Part shown: piece after piece, positions 55,293-64,000 of the stretch
Position numbering within the stretch: the stretch's first letter is position 1
Layout of the letters: the number at the start of each line of letters is the position of its first letter
Assembly: GCF_024343735.1 (NCBI RefSeq)
Contig: NZ_RJUE01000060.1
Coordinates: forward strand, 1 to 64,000
Origin: Lacihabitans sp. CCS-44
GTDB taxonomy: Bacteria > Bacteroidota > Bacteroidia > Cytophagales > Spirosomataceae
Direction of reading: 5' to 3'
DNA: 64,000 nucleotides
Translations under genes and position numbers: made by a program
The notes under the pieces: generated by a model
What the model was told of the DNA's origin: nothing
What the model saw: only the letters and a program-made list of their open reading frames with translations
Database searches by the model: none

Positions 55293-55895
55293 TTGAAGAA
55301 CTCAAAATTAAAGCATCTTAAAGACGAAGAATTAGTTGCCCTTTATGTCGATACCCAGCGGAATCTGTATTTTGAGGAGATTTACGAAAGGTACGCCAAT
55401 AAAGTATATCGAAAATGTTATTCGTTTGTTTATAATCAGGCCAAAGCAGAAGATTTTACACATGATATTTTCTTAAAATTGATTGTGAAAATTGGTACTT
55501 TCAAAGAGTCGTCAAAGTTTTCAACATGGTTGTATTCAATAACTTACAACTTCTGTATGGATCAAATCAGAGTTAACAAAAAAAACGTCGAGGTAGCCTT
55601 AGATGGAAACTATGACATTATGGATGAAAACGACGACGATGACCTTTCAAGCATGCATGGTAATCAATTGAGTAAAACTCTAGAAAAAATACCTAGTGAC
55701 GAAAAGGCTTTGATTTTGATGAAATATCAGGACGATTTTAGCATCAAGGAGATAGCCGATACCCTAAAAATTACTGAAAGTGCAGTAAAAATGAGGTTAT
55801 TACGGAGTAAAGAAAAACTCAGAAAACTGTATTTAGAAAACATGGTGATATTTGCACTAATCGTTTTAAAATTGATATTTTTCTGGAAAAAATGA
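55293..55895 (+). CDS. ECF-type RNA polymerase sigma factor with hydrophobic C-terminus
   Basis: 200 residues from a TTG (no ATG available; the next upstream is out of frame). Region 2 reads YERYANKVYRKCYSFVYNQ and KFSTWLYSITYNFCMDQIR; region 4 helix-turn-helix is FSIKEIADTLKITESAVKMRLLRSK. The end (NMVIFALIVLKLIFFWKK) is unexpectedly hydrophobic and could lie in or on the membrane. No classical anti-sigma gene follows; instead a 63-residue acidic protein starts 4 nt before its stop. Confidence 0.85.
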   Translation: MKNSKLKHLKDEELVALYVDTQRNLYFEEIYERYANKVYRKCYSFVYNQAKAEDFTHDIFLKLIVKIGTFKESSKFSTWLYSITYNFCMDQIRVNKKNVEVALDGNYDIMDENDDDDLSSMHGNQLSKTLEKIPSDEKALILMKYQDDFSIKEIADTLKITESAVKMRLLRSKEKLRKLYLENMVIFALIVLKLIFFWKK

Positions 55896-56083
55896 ATCTA
55901 TTGGAAGACTTTGATGATGAAGACTTGAAAGCTCCAGAGGCTCTCAAAGAGATGCTTGTATCTGAAATAGAGCTTATCAGAGAAGCCATGACGATAGTCA
56001 ATATGTTTGTAGGTGAGCCTATGAAAGCCAGTTTAATGTATTTGCAAGAATTTGAACCAAAAAAAACAACTACAAATGAATAA
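55892..56083 (+). CDS. small acidic protein, sigma/MscS operon
   Basis: 63 residues, starting MNLLEDFDDEDLKAPEALKEML, overlapping the sigma gene by 4 nt and the MscS-like gene by 8 nt. The start is strongly supported by this coupled arrangement. Mostly helical and acidic, without a transmembrane segment. It may be a small regulator of the sigma factor or the channel; no family recognised. Confidence 0.7.
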   Translation: MNLLEDFDDEDLKAPEALKEMLVSEIELIREAMTIVNMFVGEPMKASLMYLQEFEPKKTTTNE

Positions 56084-56903
56084 ACTACCCAATTTAAAAG
56101 ATATCCTGATAGATACTTTTTCAAAACTAATCGAACAATTCAGCACCTTCACTTCCAATTTGATAAGTGCCATCGTCATACTTTTGGTGGGTTGGATAGT
56201 AGCAAAAACTACATCAATAATAATTAAAAATGTGCTTTCAAGAGTTGGAATAGATAAAATAGGAGATAAAATAAAAGAAATTGAGGCTATAAAGAAATTC
56301 AATCTGGACTTTAAGTTGAGTCACATCATCGCCATGATTGTTTATGTATTTATAATGCTTTTCTTGTCTGTTTCTGCAGCAGATAAGTTAGGCGTTCCGG
56401 CAATTTCAAACATGTTTTTGATGCTCGTAAATTTCATACCAAAGGTAATGGTAGCTGGAGTGATGACCTTACTGGGTTTATTTCTTTCAGACTTGGCTCG
56501 AAACTTTGTGGTGGCACTTTGTAAATCTTTTAACATTGCATCAGGAAAACTCATCGGGATGGGCGTTTTCTTCTTTTTACTGTTCATTACCGTCATTTTG
56601 GCCCTTGGTCAGGCAGGCATAAATACCGCATTGTTGGAGTCTAGTTTCAATATCATTATTGGAGGCATGGTGTTGGCATTTTCGATTGGCTACGGCTTTG
56701 CTTCTAAAGAAATTCTATTAAATATCATAAGCTCGTTTTACTCAAAAAACAAATTTGTGGAAGGGCAGATTATAGAAATACTTGACGTAAAAGGAAAAAT
56801 ATTGAAAATAGACAATACAAGTATCGTTTTAGAAACCGAAGGTGGACAGACTATTTTCCCCTTAAAAGTATTACAATCAGAAAAAGTGACTTTATACAAC
56901 TAA
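56076..56903 (+). CDS. MscS-like mechanosensitive channel
   Basis: 275 residues from the ATG at 56076 (an upstream TTG is unlikely). Conserved TM-helix regions (VILLVGWIVAKTTSIIIKNVLSRVGID, LGVPAISNMFLMLVNFIPKVMVAGVMTLLGLFLSDLARNFV, quoted partly) with pore-lining helix GGMVLAFSIGYGFASKEILLNIISS, then the MscS beta domain FVEGQIIEILDVKGKILKI and SIVLETEGGQTIFPLKVL. It is shorter than MscS at the C-terminus. Coupled to the sigma factor through the 63-residue gene. Confidence 0.87.
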   Translation: MNKLPNLKDILIDTFSKLIEQFSTFTSNLISAIVILLVGWIVAKTTSIIIKNVLSRVGIDKIGDKIKEIEAIKKFNLDFKLSHIIAMIVYVFIMLFLSVSAADKLGVPAISNMFLMLVNFIPKVMVAGVMTLLGLFLSDLARNFVVALCKSFNIASGKLIGMGVFFFLLFITVILALGQAGINTALLESSFNIIIGGMVLAFSIGYGFASKEILLNIISSFYSKNKFVEGQIIEILDVKGKILKIDNTSIVLETEGGQTIFPLKVLQSEKVTLYN

Positions 56904-56947
56904 ACCCGTCAAAAAAATCAAGTTTTCACTTAATGCAAACATAAATA

Positions 56948-57928
56948 ATGAAAAAACTTGTAATTCTAGTTCTTATCAGCGTCTCATTTGTATCTGGTTT
57001 ATTTGCACAAAAACCAGAGAAACCAGTCCTTAAAAACATGGAGGATTCTCTGAAATACGGGTGGTGGACAAAAGGCACACAGTTAGGTGCTAACATTAGC
57101 GGGTCAGCCTTCAGTCAGTCGTGGCAAGGTGGTGGTGTAAATAACCTTGGCTTAGGTGCAGTTTTTAACAACAAAGTTCAGCATTTTAAAGGAAAAGGAG
57201 TTTTTACCAATGACCTCCAACTACAGTTAGGTTTTTTAAATAACCTACCAAAAGTAAATGGAAAAATAGAAAGAGAGTTTAGAAAAAACATAGACAGATT
57301 GTTTCTAGATTCTAAGTATGCAAAAAAAATAAATCCAAAACTAAATTGGTACGCAGGAATAAATCTTCTTTCACAGTTTATAAAGGGCTACGACTATGCC
57401 AACACTGCAAAACCAGTTATCTCTAATCTTTTTGCACCTGCGTTTCTTTCAGAAGGGCTTGGTCTCGAATACAAAGCTACACCACATTTAATGCTCTCTT
57501 TTGGAGGTGCTACCCTTCGTCAAACTTTTGTGTTTGACGATGAAGTTTTTGAAAACACTAAAAAAGCAGGCAAGAACAAAGCAGGTAAAGATACATTTTT
57601 CTCTTATGGTGTGGAGCAAGGAAAAAAAATGTTGTTTGAGGCTGGTTTTCAGGGAGTTGCTGCTTATGACAAAAACATTACTAAAAATCTTAACATCAAA
57701 GGAAGATGGCAGTCATTTTATGCTTATGCTCCAGTTTCAAAAGCGATTGACCATAACGTGAACGTAATAGCCACTGCCAAACTAAACAAATACATCAATC
57801 TTAATGTAGGTTTAATAGGAATTTTTGATAGAGATCAGGTATCAAAAGCAGAGGTTGATGCAAAAAAATATAATAGTACTTGGCAATTTAATGGAGGGGC
57901 TAATTTGGGCTTTGGAATCCAATTATAA
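56948..57928 (+). CDS. DUF3078 secreted/outer-membrane protein
   Basis: 326 residues with a signal peptide (LVILVLISVSFVSGLFAQ) and the DUF3078 start WWTKGTQLGANISGSAFSQSWQ, then beta-strands to the C-terminus (NFGFGIQL-like end GANLGFGIQL). Predicted outer-membrane barrel of unknown role. It follows the MscS gene after 44 nt. Confidence 0.88.
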   Translation: MKKLVILVLISVSFVSGLFAQKPEKPVLKNMEDSLKYGWWTKGTQLGANISGSAFSQSWQGGGVNNLGLGAVFNNKVQHFKGKGVFTNDLQLQLGFLNNLPKVNGKIEREFRKNIDRLFLDSKYAKKINPKLNWYAGINLLSQFIKGYDYANTAKPVISNLFAPAFLSEGLGLEYKATPHLMLSFGGATLRQTFVFDDEVFENTKKAGKNKAGKDTFFSYGVEQGKKMLFEAGFQGVAAYDKNITKNLNIKGRWQSFYAYAPVSKAIDHNVNVIATAKLNKYINLNVGLIGIFDRDQVSKAEVDAKKYNSTWQFNGGANLGFGIQL

Positions 57929-57958
57929 AGTATTTTTTCACCTTAAAAATAAATAAAC

Positions 57959-58357
57959 ATGTTTAAAGAATTCAAAAATTTCATTTTAACCGGCAATGTT
58001 ATTGATTTAGCAGTTGCAGTAATCTTGGGAGCAGCCATCGGTGGAGTGGTAAATGGTTTCGTATCAGATATCGCCATGCCTTTCATTGGCCATTTTATTG
58101 GTGGTGCAGACTTCTCTAACCTAAAATATGTGCTTGATGAAGCCGTAATTGGCTCAGATGGTGCAGTACTAACTGCTGAAAATGCCATTAAATATGGATC
58201 ATGGCTAAATGCGATCATAAAACTAGTAGCGGTAGGTTTTGTACTATTTTTAATTGTAAAAGCTTATAACAAAACAAAGAAACCTGTAGAAGCACCTCCA
58301 ACTGGTCCTACAGAAATAGACCTGCTAACGGAAATCAGGGACGCTCTAAAAAAATAA
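57959..58357 (+). CDS. mscL: large-conductance mechanosensitive channel MscL
   Basis: Emergency release valve under osmotic downshock. 132 residues: FKEFKNFILTGNVIDLAVAVILGAAIGGVVNGFVSDIAMP with the gating glycine-rich helix and a second transmembrane helix (IIKLVAVGFVLFLIVKAYNK). The loop between them is longer than in E. coli. Terminator follows. Confidence 0.96.
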   Translation: MFKEFKNFILTGNVIDLAVAVILGAAIGGVVNGFVSDIAMPFIGHFIGGADFSNLKYVLDEAVIGSDGAVLTAENAIKYGSWLNAIIKLVAVGFVLFLIVKAYNKTKKPVEAPPTGPTEIDLLTEIRDALKK

Positions 58358-58375
58358 AAATATTCTATGATTTTT

Positions 58376-58411
58376 AAAAAAGGGGAATTCAAGCGAGATT
58401 TCCCCTTTTTT
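58376..58411 (+). terminator. mscL terminator
   Basis: A 12-bp stem AAAAAAGGGGAA/TTCCCCTTTTTT (58376-58387 with 58400-58411), 12-nt loop. Confidence 0.85.
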
Positions 58412-58525
58412 GTTTTCCGATCAATTTATTTTAGATTAATTGCTAATTTTTTCAGAATTAATAATTTATTTTTGTTTTGAAAACATTTAGTTTTCTACGT
58501 GCTAAAAATATAAAATTCTATTTCG

Positions 58526-59695
58526 ATGATTCCCTTCAAGCTGAAGAACCATCTGCAAGGCGACAAGCAGATATGGTGGATATTGTTGCTTTTGTCACTC
58601 ATAAGCATTGTAGTAGTCTACAGCTCGGTAAGTGCCCTAGCCTACCGCAAAACAGATGGAAACACAGAGTTTTTTCTTATAAAGCACACTTTTTTTCTGC
58701 TTATTGGTCTGTCCATCACATTCGTCATTCACAAGTTTGACTTTACTCAATATGCTGGTCTTGCCCATGTTTTTTTGTGGTTTACCCCCTTTCTGATACT
58801 CTATACTTTGATGTTTGGTATCAGTGTGGGAGGGGCTAGACGTTGGGTTTCTATTCTGGGTTTTTCTTTTCAAACTTCCGATTTTGTAAGACTCGTACTC
58901 ATTACCAATCTATCTGCCATGCTGGCAAGGAGACAGCATATAGAATATAAAGCCAATGACCTTTGGATTATGATATTTTGGACAGGTTTGATAGTTGGCC
59001 TTTTATCCATTTCAAGTTTTTCCACTTCAGTTATTTTGGGCATCACCTGCTTTCTTATTATGTGGATTGGTCGTGTTCCAAACCGCTTTTTGGTGAGAAT
59101 GGTATTGGTGCTAGTATTAGGCTTAGCCAGTATACTCACCCTTGGGCTTATAGTAAAACGAGCCACGGGGACAGAACTTGGACGTGTGCAGACTGTAATT
59201 GACCGAACAGAGAGTTTTGTCAACAAAGATCTCGATGGCGATGGCACTGTTGGTGGCGAACAAGGGAGCGTAAGTGAACAAAAAAACTATGCACTTATTG
59301 CCATAGCAAGAGGCGGAATATTTGGTATTGGCCCTGGAAACAGTAGTCAGAAAAATATTCTTCCAGATGCATTTTCGGATTTCATATATTCTATTTTGAT
59401 AGAAGAATGGGGCTTAATTGGAGGAATGGTAGTGATGGGGTTATATCTATGGCTTTTGTACCGAGGAGTATGGAATATTGAAAATACTAAAAGGGCATTT
59501 GGCGGCTTGTTAAGTGTCGGCCTAACATTAAGTATTGTACTCCAAGCATTTGCACATATGTTTATCAACGTGGGATTAGGCCCAGTAACGGGTCAAACAC
59601 TTCCACTAATTAGTATGGGAGGTACCTCAGCATTGTTTACTTCTGTAGCCATTGGAATTGTTTTAAGTGTAACCAAAAATGTGGATAAAGCATGA
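58526..59695 (+). CDS. ftsW: FtsW/RodA-type glycosyltransferase, probably FtsW
   Basis: 389 residues with about ten transmembrane helices of the SEDS family: YSSVSALAYRK, LGISTHTDFT-like KFDFTQYAGL, and the C-terminal NVGLGPVTGQTLPLISMGGTS. Polymerises glycan strands at the septum together with FtsI. Its context, murG 4 nt overlapping and ftsQAZ further on, points to FtsW rather than RodA. It is first in the second division-gene block. Confidence 0.93.
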   Translation: MIPFKLKNHLQGDKQIWWILLLLSLISIVVVYSSVSALAYRKTDGNTEFFLIKHTFFLLIGLSITFVIHKFDFTQYAGLAHVFLWFTPFLILYTLMFGISVGGARRWVSILGFSFQTSDFVRLVLITNLSAMLARRQHIEYKANDLWIMIFWTGLIVGLLSISSFSTSVILGITCFLIMWIGRVPNRFLVRMVLVLVLGLASILTLGLIVKRATGTELGRVQTVIDRTESFVNKDLDGDGTVGGEQGSVSEQKNYALIAIARGGIFGIGPGNSSQKNILPDAFSDFIYSILIEEWGLIGGMVVMGLYLWLLYRGVWNIENTKRAFGGLLSVGLTLSIVLQAFAHMFINVGLGPVTGQTLPLISMGGTSALFTSVAIGIVLSVTKNVDKA

Positions 59696-60798
59696 AAAAC
59701 GAATTAAAGGTTGTCATATCGGGCGGCGGTACTGGCGGACACATTTTCCCTGCTGTGGCCATAGCCAACGAGATAAAGGCACAAAAACCTGATGCAAAAA
59801 TTCTTTTTGTAGGGGCTTTGGGAAAAATGGAAATGGAAAAAGTACCAAAAGCCGGGTACGAAATTGTAGGATTACCGATAGCCGGATTTAACAGATCTAA
59901 TATGTTGGCTAATGTCACTTTCCCATTTAAATTGGTAAAAAGTCTTTTCATGGCTCTAAAAGTCTTACGAGACTTTAAGCCAGACATAGCTATTGGAGTT
60001 GGTGGTTTTGCTAGTGGTCCAACTTTACGAATTGCCAATCTTCTGAGCATTAAAACTCTTATTCAAGAGCAAAATTCTTATGCTGGCGTAACGAACAAAA
60101 TACTGTCAAAGAAAGCCGAGAAAGTTTGTGTGGCTTATCCAAACATGGAAAAATTCTTTGAGAAAGATAAGATTGTTTTCACGGGCAATCCTGTAAGGGG
60201 CGATTTGACTAAAATTAACTTAAGTCCTTCTGAAGCAAAAAAATCTTTTGGGCTAGAGCCTGATAGAAAAACCTTGCTTATTATTGGCGGAAGCTTAGGA
60301 GCATTGAGTATCAACAAAGGAATAGCAAGTGGATTGAAACATTTACTGAATGCAGATTTACAGATAATATGGCAAACAGGAAAAACATTTGTAGAGCAAG
60401 CTAAAGAAACGGTCGCGAATATTCAGAGTCAGAGGGTATATGTCTCCGATTTTATTTATGAAATGGATAAAGCATATGCGGCTGCCGATTTGGTGGTTTC
60501 TAGAGCAGGGGCATTGTCTGTGTCGGAGCTTTCTTTGGTCGGAAAAGCCGCCATACTGGTTCCCTACCCTTTTGCAGCTGAAGATCACCAAACACAAAAT
60601 GCCCTAAGCCTTACTTCCCAAGAAGCAGCTATTTTGGTAAAAGACAATGAAATAGCCGACCACCTAGTAGAAACTATAGTCGAATTGGCGGAAAATGCAG
60701 CAAAGCTCAGAGTATTGTCAGAAAATATACTGAAATTTGCAAAACCTTTCGCTGCTAAAGAAATAGTAGAAGAAATATTTAAAATTACCCAAAAATGA
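59692..60798 (+). CDS. murG: UDP-GlcNAc:lipid I GlcNAc transferase
   Basis: Makes lipid II. 368 residues: start VVISGGGTGGHIFPAVAIANEI, the GVGGFASGPTLRIAN segment, QEQNSYAGVTNKIL, and the ADLVVSRAGALSVSELSLVG plus YPFAAEDHQTQNAL sites. It overlaps ftsW by 4 nt, and the next gene by 4 nt. Confidence 0.97.
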   Translation: MKNELKVVISGGGTGGHIFPAVAIANEIKAQKPDAKILFVGALGKMEMEKVPKAGYEIVGLPIAGFNRSNMLANVTFPFKLVKSLFMALKVLRDFKPDIAIGVGGFASGPTLRIANLLSIKTLIQEQNSYAGVTNKILSKKAEKVCVAYPNMEKFFEKDKIVFTGNPVRGDLTKINLSPSEAKKSFGLEPDRKTLLIIGGSLGALSINKGIASGLKHLLNADLQIIWQTGKTFVEQAKETVANIQSQRVYVSDFIYEMDKAYAAADLVVSRAGALSVSELSLVGKAAILVPYPFAAEDHQTQNALSLTSQEAAILVKDNEIADHLVETIVELAENAAKLRVLSENILKFAKPFAAKEIVEEIFKITQK

Positions 60799-61571
60799 AA
60801 GTCTTTTTTTCAGAGAATAATGTCGACTACGGCACTTATACTTTCAACTACGCCATATATGCTCAAAAAGAGACGCAGGCAGAGTTGACTGAAATATACG
60901 AAAAAGGCTTCTTACCTTACACTGGTAATACTAAAATTGAAAGCGAGTTATTCTACCTCGCGAGAAGTTTAAGAGTCAATCTCGAAAACTTTGATGACAC
61001 TTCAGAAAATAGACGAGTAAGCAGACTAGTTGAACCTCTTGATATAAAATTAGAGATTTTAGACAAAAACAATTTTGATACAAAAGACCCCGAATTTGTG
61101 GCTTTCTGTTCGAATTATATAAACGAACGTATCGGCGAAGACAACATGAGCCTTGAAAGGTGGGATTATATTTTAAAACAAGAGACTGGTACAAACTTCT
61201 TCAAATTCAGCAACTCAGAAAAAACATTGGGCTATGTTTTAGCATGTATCAACGAAGAGTTGGTTCACTATTGGTTTGCGTTTTTTGACACAGAATATAT
61301 GCGTACCCACTCACTTGGCAAATGGATGATGTGGCGTGTAATACGCTGGAGTAAAGACAATAACAAAAAATATGCATACTTAGGAACGGCCTATAAGCCA
61401 GCCGCTCTTTACAAAATAAGAGACCACAAAGGCTTAGAATTTTGGGATGGACAGAAATGGAATACAGACTCAAAAATCCTGAAAGATTGGTGCCAGACAG
61501 ACTTGGATACCAAAGCAGCAGATAGGTTTAAATTATTAGAAGAACCCAATAAATTTTTGAGCGAGCTATGA
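60795..61571 (+). CDS. arginyl-tRNA-protein transferase (ATE)-like protein
   Basis: 258 residues. The second half resembles ATE/Bpt C-terminal folds of the GNAT-like superfamily: VHYWFAFFDTEYMRTHSLGKWMM, VIRWSKDNNKKYAYLGTAYKPAALYKIRDHKGLEFWDG. The N-terminal Cys cluster of classical ATE is not seen, so the enzyme may use a different donor or target. Its starts and ends overlap murG and ftsQ by 4 nt each, deep in the division operon, where murC would normally be found. Confidence 0.75.
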   Translation: MKVFFSENNVDYGTYTFNYAIYAQKETQAELTEIYEKGFLPYTGNTKIESELFYLARSLRVNLENFDDTSENRRVSRLVEPLDIKLEILDKNNFDTKDPEFVAFCSNYINERIGEDNMSLERWDYILKQETGTNFFKFSNSEKTLGYVLACINEELVHYWFAFFDTEYMRTHSLGKWMMWRVIRWSKDNNKKYAYLGTAYKPAALYKIRDHKGLEFWDGQKWNTDSKILKDWCQTDLDTKAADRFKLLEEPNKFLSEL

Positions 61572-62332
61572 AAATACCAAAACTTAAAAAGACCATAAAT
61601 TATGTAATTGGCGGCTCATTGGCGGCTTTTGCATTATTTCTGATATTGGCAGCAACTAAAAACAACGGCCAAAGAAGATGCCAAGGACTAGAAACCAAAA
61701 TAAAAGATAATTCTCAACAGTTTTTGGTTACTAAAGAAGACATTGAAAAATGGGTGACACAGTATGGAAACGATCCATTTGAAGGGAAAATCATACAAAA
61801 TATTAACCTAAAAAAAGTCGAAAAGCGGGTTATTGAAAGTGGCACTATAAAATCTTGTAAAGCTTACTTTGATCTTCAAGGGTTCTTGGTTTTAGACATA
61901 GAAGCTTACAAACCCGTGGGAAGGATACTGAATCCTTATCAAACCGGAGATCGATTTATTGATAATGAGGGCAATATTTTTCCTTTTTCAAAGCATTTTA
62001 GCCCGACTGTGCTGCTTATAAGTGGAGATTATGTAAATACGCTTAAAAGCCTCAAGTCTGAGAAAAATAGTGATTTGCTCGAACTTATAAACCGAATCAG
62101 CGAAGACGAGTTTTGGTCGGCTCAGATCACTCAGATTGACGTAAACAAGTACAAGGAGGTAAAAATGCTTCCGCTAATGGGAAAAAATATCATAGAATTT
62201 GGGAAGCCAGAAAACATAACTTCAAAATTTGAAAAACTGTTGGTTTTCTATAAACAGATTTTACCTCAAAAAATCTGGGGCGACTTTTCAACAGTAAGTG
62301 TAAAATATGAAGGTCAAATAGTTTGTAATTAA
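61568..62332 (+). CDS. ftsQ: cell division protein FtsQ
   Basis: 254 residues with a short cytoplasmic N-terminus, one transmembrane segment (VIGGSLAAFALFLILAA), a POTRA-type region (TKEDIEKWVTQYGNDPFEGKIIQNINLKKVEKRVIES, quoted in part), and the FtsQ/DivIB beta domain (LDIEAYKPVGRILNPYQTG). Low sequence conservation, but position before ftsA and length fit. Overlaps the ATE-like gene. Confidence 0.88.
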   Translation: MKIPKLKKTINYVIGGSLAAFALFLILAATKNNGQRRCQGLETKIKDNSQQFLVTKEDIEKWVTQYGNDPFEGKIIQNINLKKVEKRVIESGTIKSCKAYFDLQGFLVLDIEAYKPVGRILNPYQTGDRFIDNEGNIFPFSKHFSPTVLLISGDYVNTLKSLKSEKNSDLLELINRISEDEFWSAQITQIDVNKYKEVKMLPLMGKNIIEFGKPENITSKFEKLLVFYKQILPQKIWGDFSTVSVKYEGQIVCN

Positions 62333-62390
62333 GTGATTTTAAATAAGTTTGTATAAATATTAGTTTGCAGTTCAATAATATAAATCTGAC

Positions 62391-63773
62391 ATGGAAGAAG
62401 ATAATCTGGTAGTAGGGCTTGATATTGGTACCTCAAAAATAAGTGCCGTGGCAGGTTCATTGCAAAAAGATGGAAGCATAAAAATCAATGGTTTTGTGGA
62501 GAGATCTGTAGTTCCTAAAGATGAAATGCTTAGAAATGGGGAAATCGAAAATGCTCACCGTACTATCGAAATAATAGATGAGGTTCTTGAAGAACTTTCT
62601 GACAATTTGACCATCAACCTTGAATCTGTAAATGTTAATATTTCTAATCCTGAAATCAGCGGACATTTTCATAAAGGAAAGGTAACAAAATCTGGTGAAA
62701 ACAAACAGATTCAGCAAGCCGATGTAGACAAACTTGCCGACGACGTAAGGGTAACTTTTAAAGCCTATCCAGGGCGAACAGTACTACACGCCATGCCGCA
62801 AGATTTTTATGTAAATGACGTAAAAGCCGGCGAAAAAGTAGTTGGGAAATTTGGTGTACAAATAGGAGGAGATTTCTTTTTTCTAACATCAAAATCTGAA
62901 AGTTTAGAAAATCTATATTACACTTTGAAAAGTGTAAAAGCAAAAACCGATGATCCAAAACAACCCTTTATTCAAATCGACAGTGTTTTGCTAAGTTCAG
63001 TGGCAGACTCATTTGCTCTGCTTGACAGTAGCATTGACGACAAGCGTAATGGCGTAGCGATAGTTAATATTGGAGCTGAAATGATGGAGATGTGTATATA
63101 TCTCAAAAACGGCATTCGATTCTTTAAAGCTCTGCCAATCGGAGGAAATTCTATAACCAAAGACCTCGCCGACACTTTTCATATCAGTTTTGAAGAGGCA
63201 GAAATTCTTAAAAAAATATGTGGAAATATTCCAGCGTCGAGCATCAGTGATACTGAAGTAGCTGTCATCGAACGTAAAAAAGACCTTGCTCCAGTAGAAA
63301 TAATTCTAAAAAATGCTTCTACAGTGGTGGAGTGGCGTTTAAAAGAAATGGCAGCAATCGTAAAAAGTGAATTAACAAGGTCAGGCTATGATGGCATGCT
63401 TACCAACGGAATTATTCTGACTGGCGGCACGGCTTCGATGGGAATCATCAAAGAGATTTTTGTGGAAGTTTGCAAACTGAAAAGCATCAGAAAAGCTAAG
63501 ATTAGTAATAAAATCAACTTCAACGGCCATGAATTTCTGAACAAGCCAAAATATTCTACAATGATAGGACTTTTAATGGCCCCCAACTATCATTTTGACA
63601 CGAGGATTGACAACAGAATACTTAAACACGCCGCTGTAAAAGCCGTTGAGGTTGAAATTCCAGATAAAAAGGCAATTAGCAAATCAGAAACAAAAACACC
63701 CAAAAAACCAATTTTTGAGATGTTGAAGGATTTGATCATCGATAAAAAAATGAACGATGAATATATAAACTAA
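62391..63773 (+). CDS. ftsA: cell division protein FtsA
   Basis: Actin-like ATPase that tethers FtsZ to the membrane. 460 residues: [18 protein letters not shown] for phosphate 1, the 1C domain, the [17 protein letters not shown] phosphate 2 region and [15 protein letters not shown]. The C-terminal amphipathic tail reads [21 protein letters not shown], with the helix before the stop. Usual length for the phylum. Confidence 0.96.
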   Translation: MEEDNLVVGLDIGTSKISAVAGSLQKDGSIKINGFVERSVVPKDEMLRNGEIENAHRTIEIIDEVLEELSDNLTINLESVNVNISNPEISGHFHKGKVTKSGENKQIQQADVDKLADDVRVTFKAYPGRTVLHAMPQDFYVNDVKAGEKVVGKFGVQIGGDFFFLTSKSESLENLYYTLKSVKAKTDDPKQPFIQIDSVLLSSVADSFALLDSSIDDKRNGVAIVNIGAEMMEMCIYLKNGIRFFKALPIGGNSITKDLADTFHISFEEAEILKKICGNIPASSISDTEVAVIERKKDLAPVEIILKNASTVVEWRLKEMAAIVKSELTRSGYDGMLTNGIILTGGTASMGIIKEIFVEVCKLKSIRKAKISNKINFNGHEFLNKPKYSTMIGLLMAPNYHFDTRIDNRILKHAAVKAVEVEIPDKKAISKSETKTPKKPIFEMLKDLIIDKKMNDEYIN

Positions 63774-63796
63774 GGCCATTTAAGAATTGGCGAATT

Positions 63797-64000
63797 ATGG
63801 TATTAGAACCTAAATACAAAATTGAATTTAAGTCCAGTATGGAAAAAATAATAAAAGTAATTGGTGTAGGTGGAGGTGGCGGAAACGCTATGCTGAACAT
63901 GTACAACCAAGGAATGCATGACGTTGACTTTGTGGCTTGTAACACTGACGCTCAAGCACTTAAACAATTCCCCGACGACGTTATTCAACTTCAATTGGGA
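63797..64000 (+). CDS. ftsZ: cell division protein FtsZ, N-terminal part (cut by window edge)
   Basis: 68 codons are visible before the window ends. The tubulin-like start is clear: [19 protein letters not shown] (the GTP-binding site comes a little later), then [16 protein letters not shown] 14-residue stretch precedes it. Follows ftsA after 23 nt. Confidence 0.95.
   Translation, partial: MVLEPKYKIEFKSSMEKIIKVIGVGGGGGNAMLNMYNQGMHDVDFVACNTDAQALKQFPDDVIQLQLG

Overview
The window looks like chromosomal DNA of a low-GC member of the Bacteroidota, most likely order Cytophagales (the order is an inference). Supporting signs are promoters of the TAnnTTTG type (for example before rplM, guaB and the DEAD-box helicase), almost no Shine-Dalgarno sequences, many secreted proteins ending their signal peptide in A-Q or S-Q, a short LeuA, and DUF1761, DUF2461, DUF3078 and DUF1080 families. 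No tRNA, rRNA, CRISPR array or prophage was seen.

Layout. 1-600: end of an IS4-type transposase. 0.6-8.6 kb: housekeeping genes (pyk, leuA, O-methyltransferase, then rplM-rpsI-rpsB-tsf with a structured leader and a large inverted repeat). 8.7-15 kb, minus strand: two secreted proteins, an M14 peptidase, and the first part of a division/cell-wall cluster (rsmH, ftsL-like, ftsI). 15-22 kb: DUF1761, dinB, a DEAD-box helicase, an AAA/DUF4143 ATPase flanked by direct repeats, an HpcH-type aldolase and glpK. 22-26 kb: a hydrolase, then two neighbouring cysteine proteases, one caspase-like with chromo/Tudor-like repeats and one papain-like with a very acidic tail. 26-31 kb: DUF481, GNAT, and a DUF1080 / gluconate-dehydrogenase-subunit-3 / GMC oxidoreductase group that fits 3-keto-glycoside metabolism. 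30.7-34.7 kb: an AT-rich accessory block of orphan genes and about 168-bp tandem repeats. 34.7-42 kb: GH43-like enzyme, DUF2461, YgiD-like dioxygenase, a second AAA/DUF4143 gene behind four 33-bp-spaced repeats, idi, and a pair of genes converting a 2-keto-3-deoxy sugar acid to 2-oxoglutarate. 42-49 kb: a short DnaE-type polymerase, a YefM-YoeB toxin-antitoxin pair with a recognisable operator, FrnE-like DsbA, an S9 peptidase and a candidate small RNA. 49-58 kb: SPOR lipoprotein, gmd, def, nitrilase-type amidase, guaB, SCP2 protein, an ECF sigma / small protein / MscS operon, DUF3078 and mscL. 58.5-64 kb: the second part of the division cluster (ftsW, murG, ATE-like gene, ftsQ, ftsA, ftsZ) in overlapping, translationally coupled order.

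Points that stand out: the division/cell-wall cluster is split into two blocks 43 kb apart on opposite strands, with an arginyl-transferase-like gene where murC would be expected; the two AAA/DUF4143 genes each have their own array of short repeats in front; the caspase/papain pair carries unusual accessory domains; and a free-standing promoter-hairpin-terminator unit lies at 48.63-48.74 kb.
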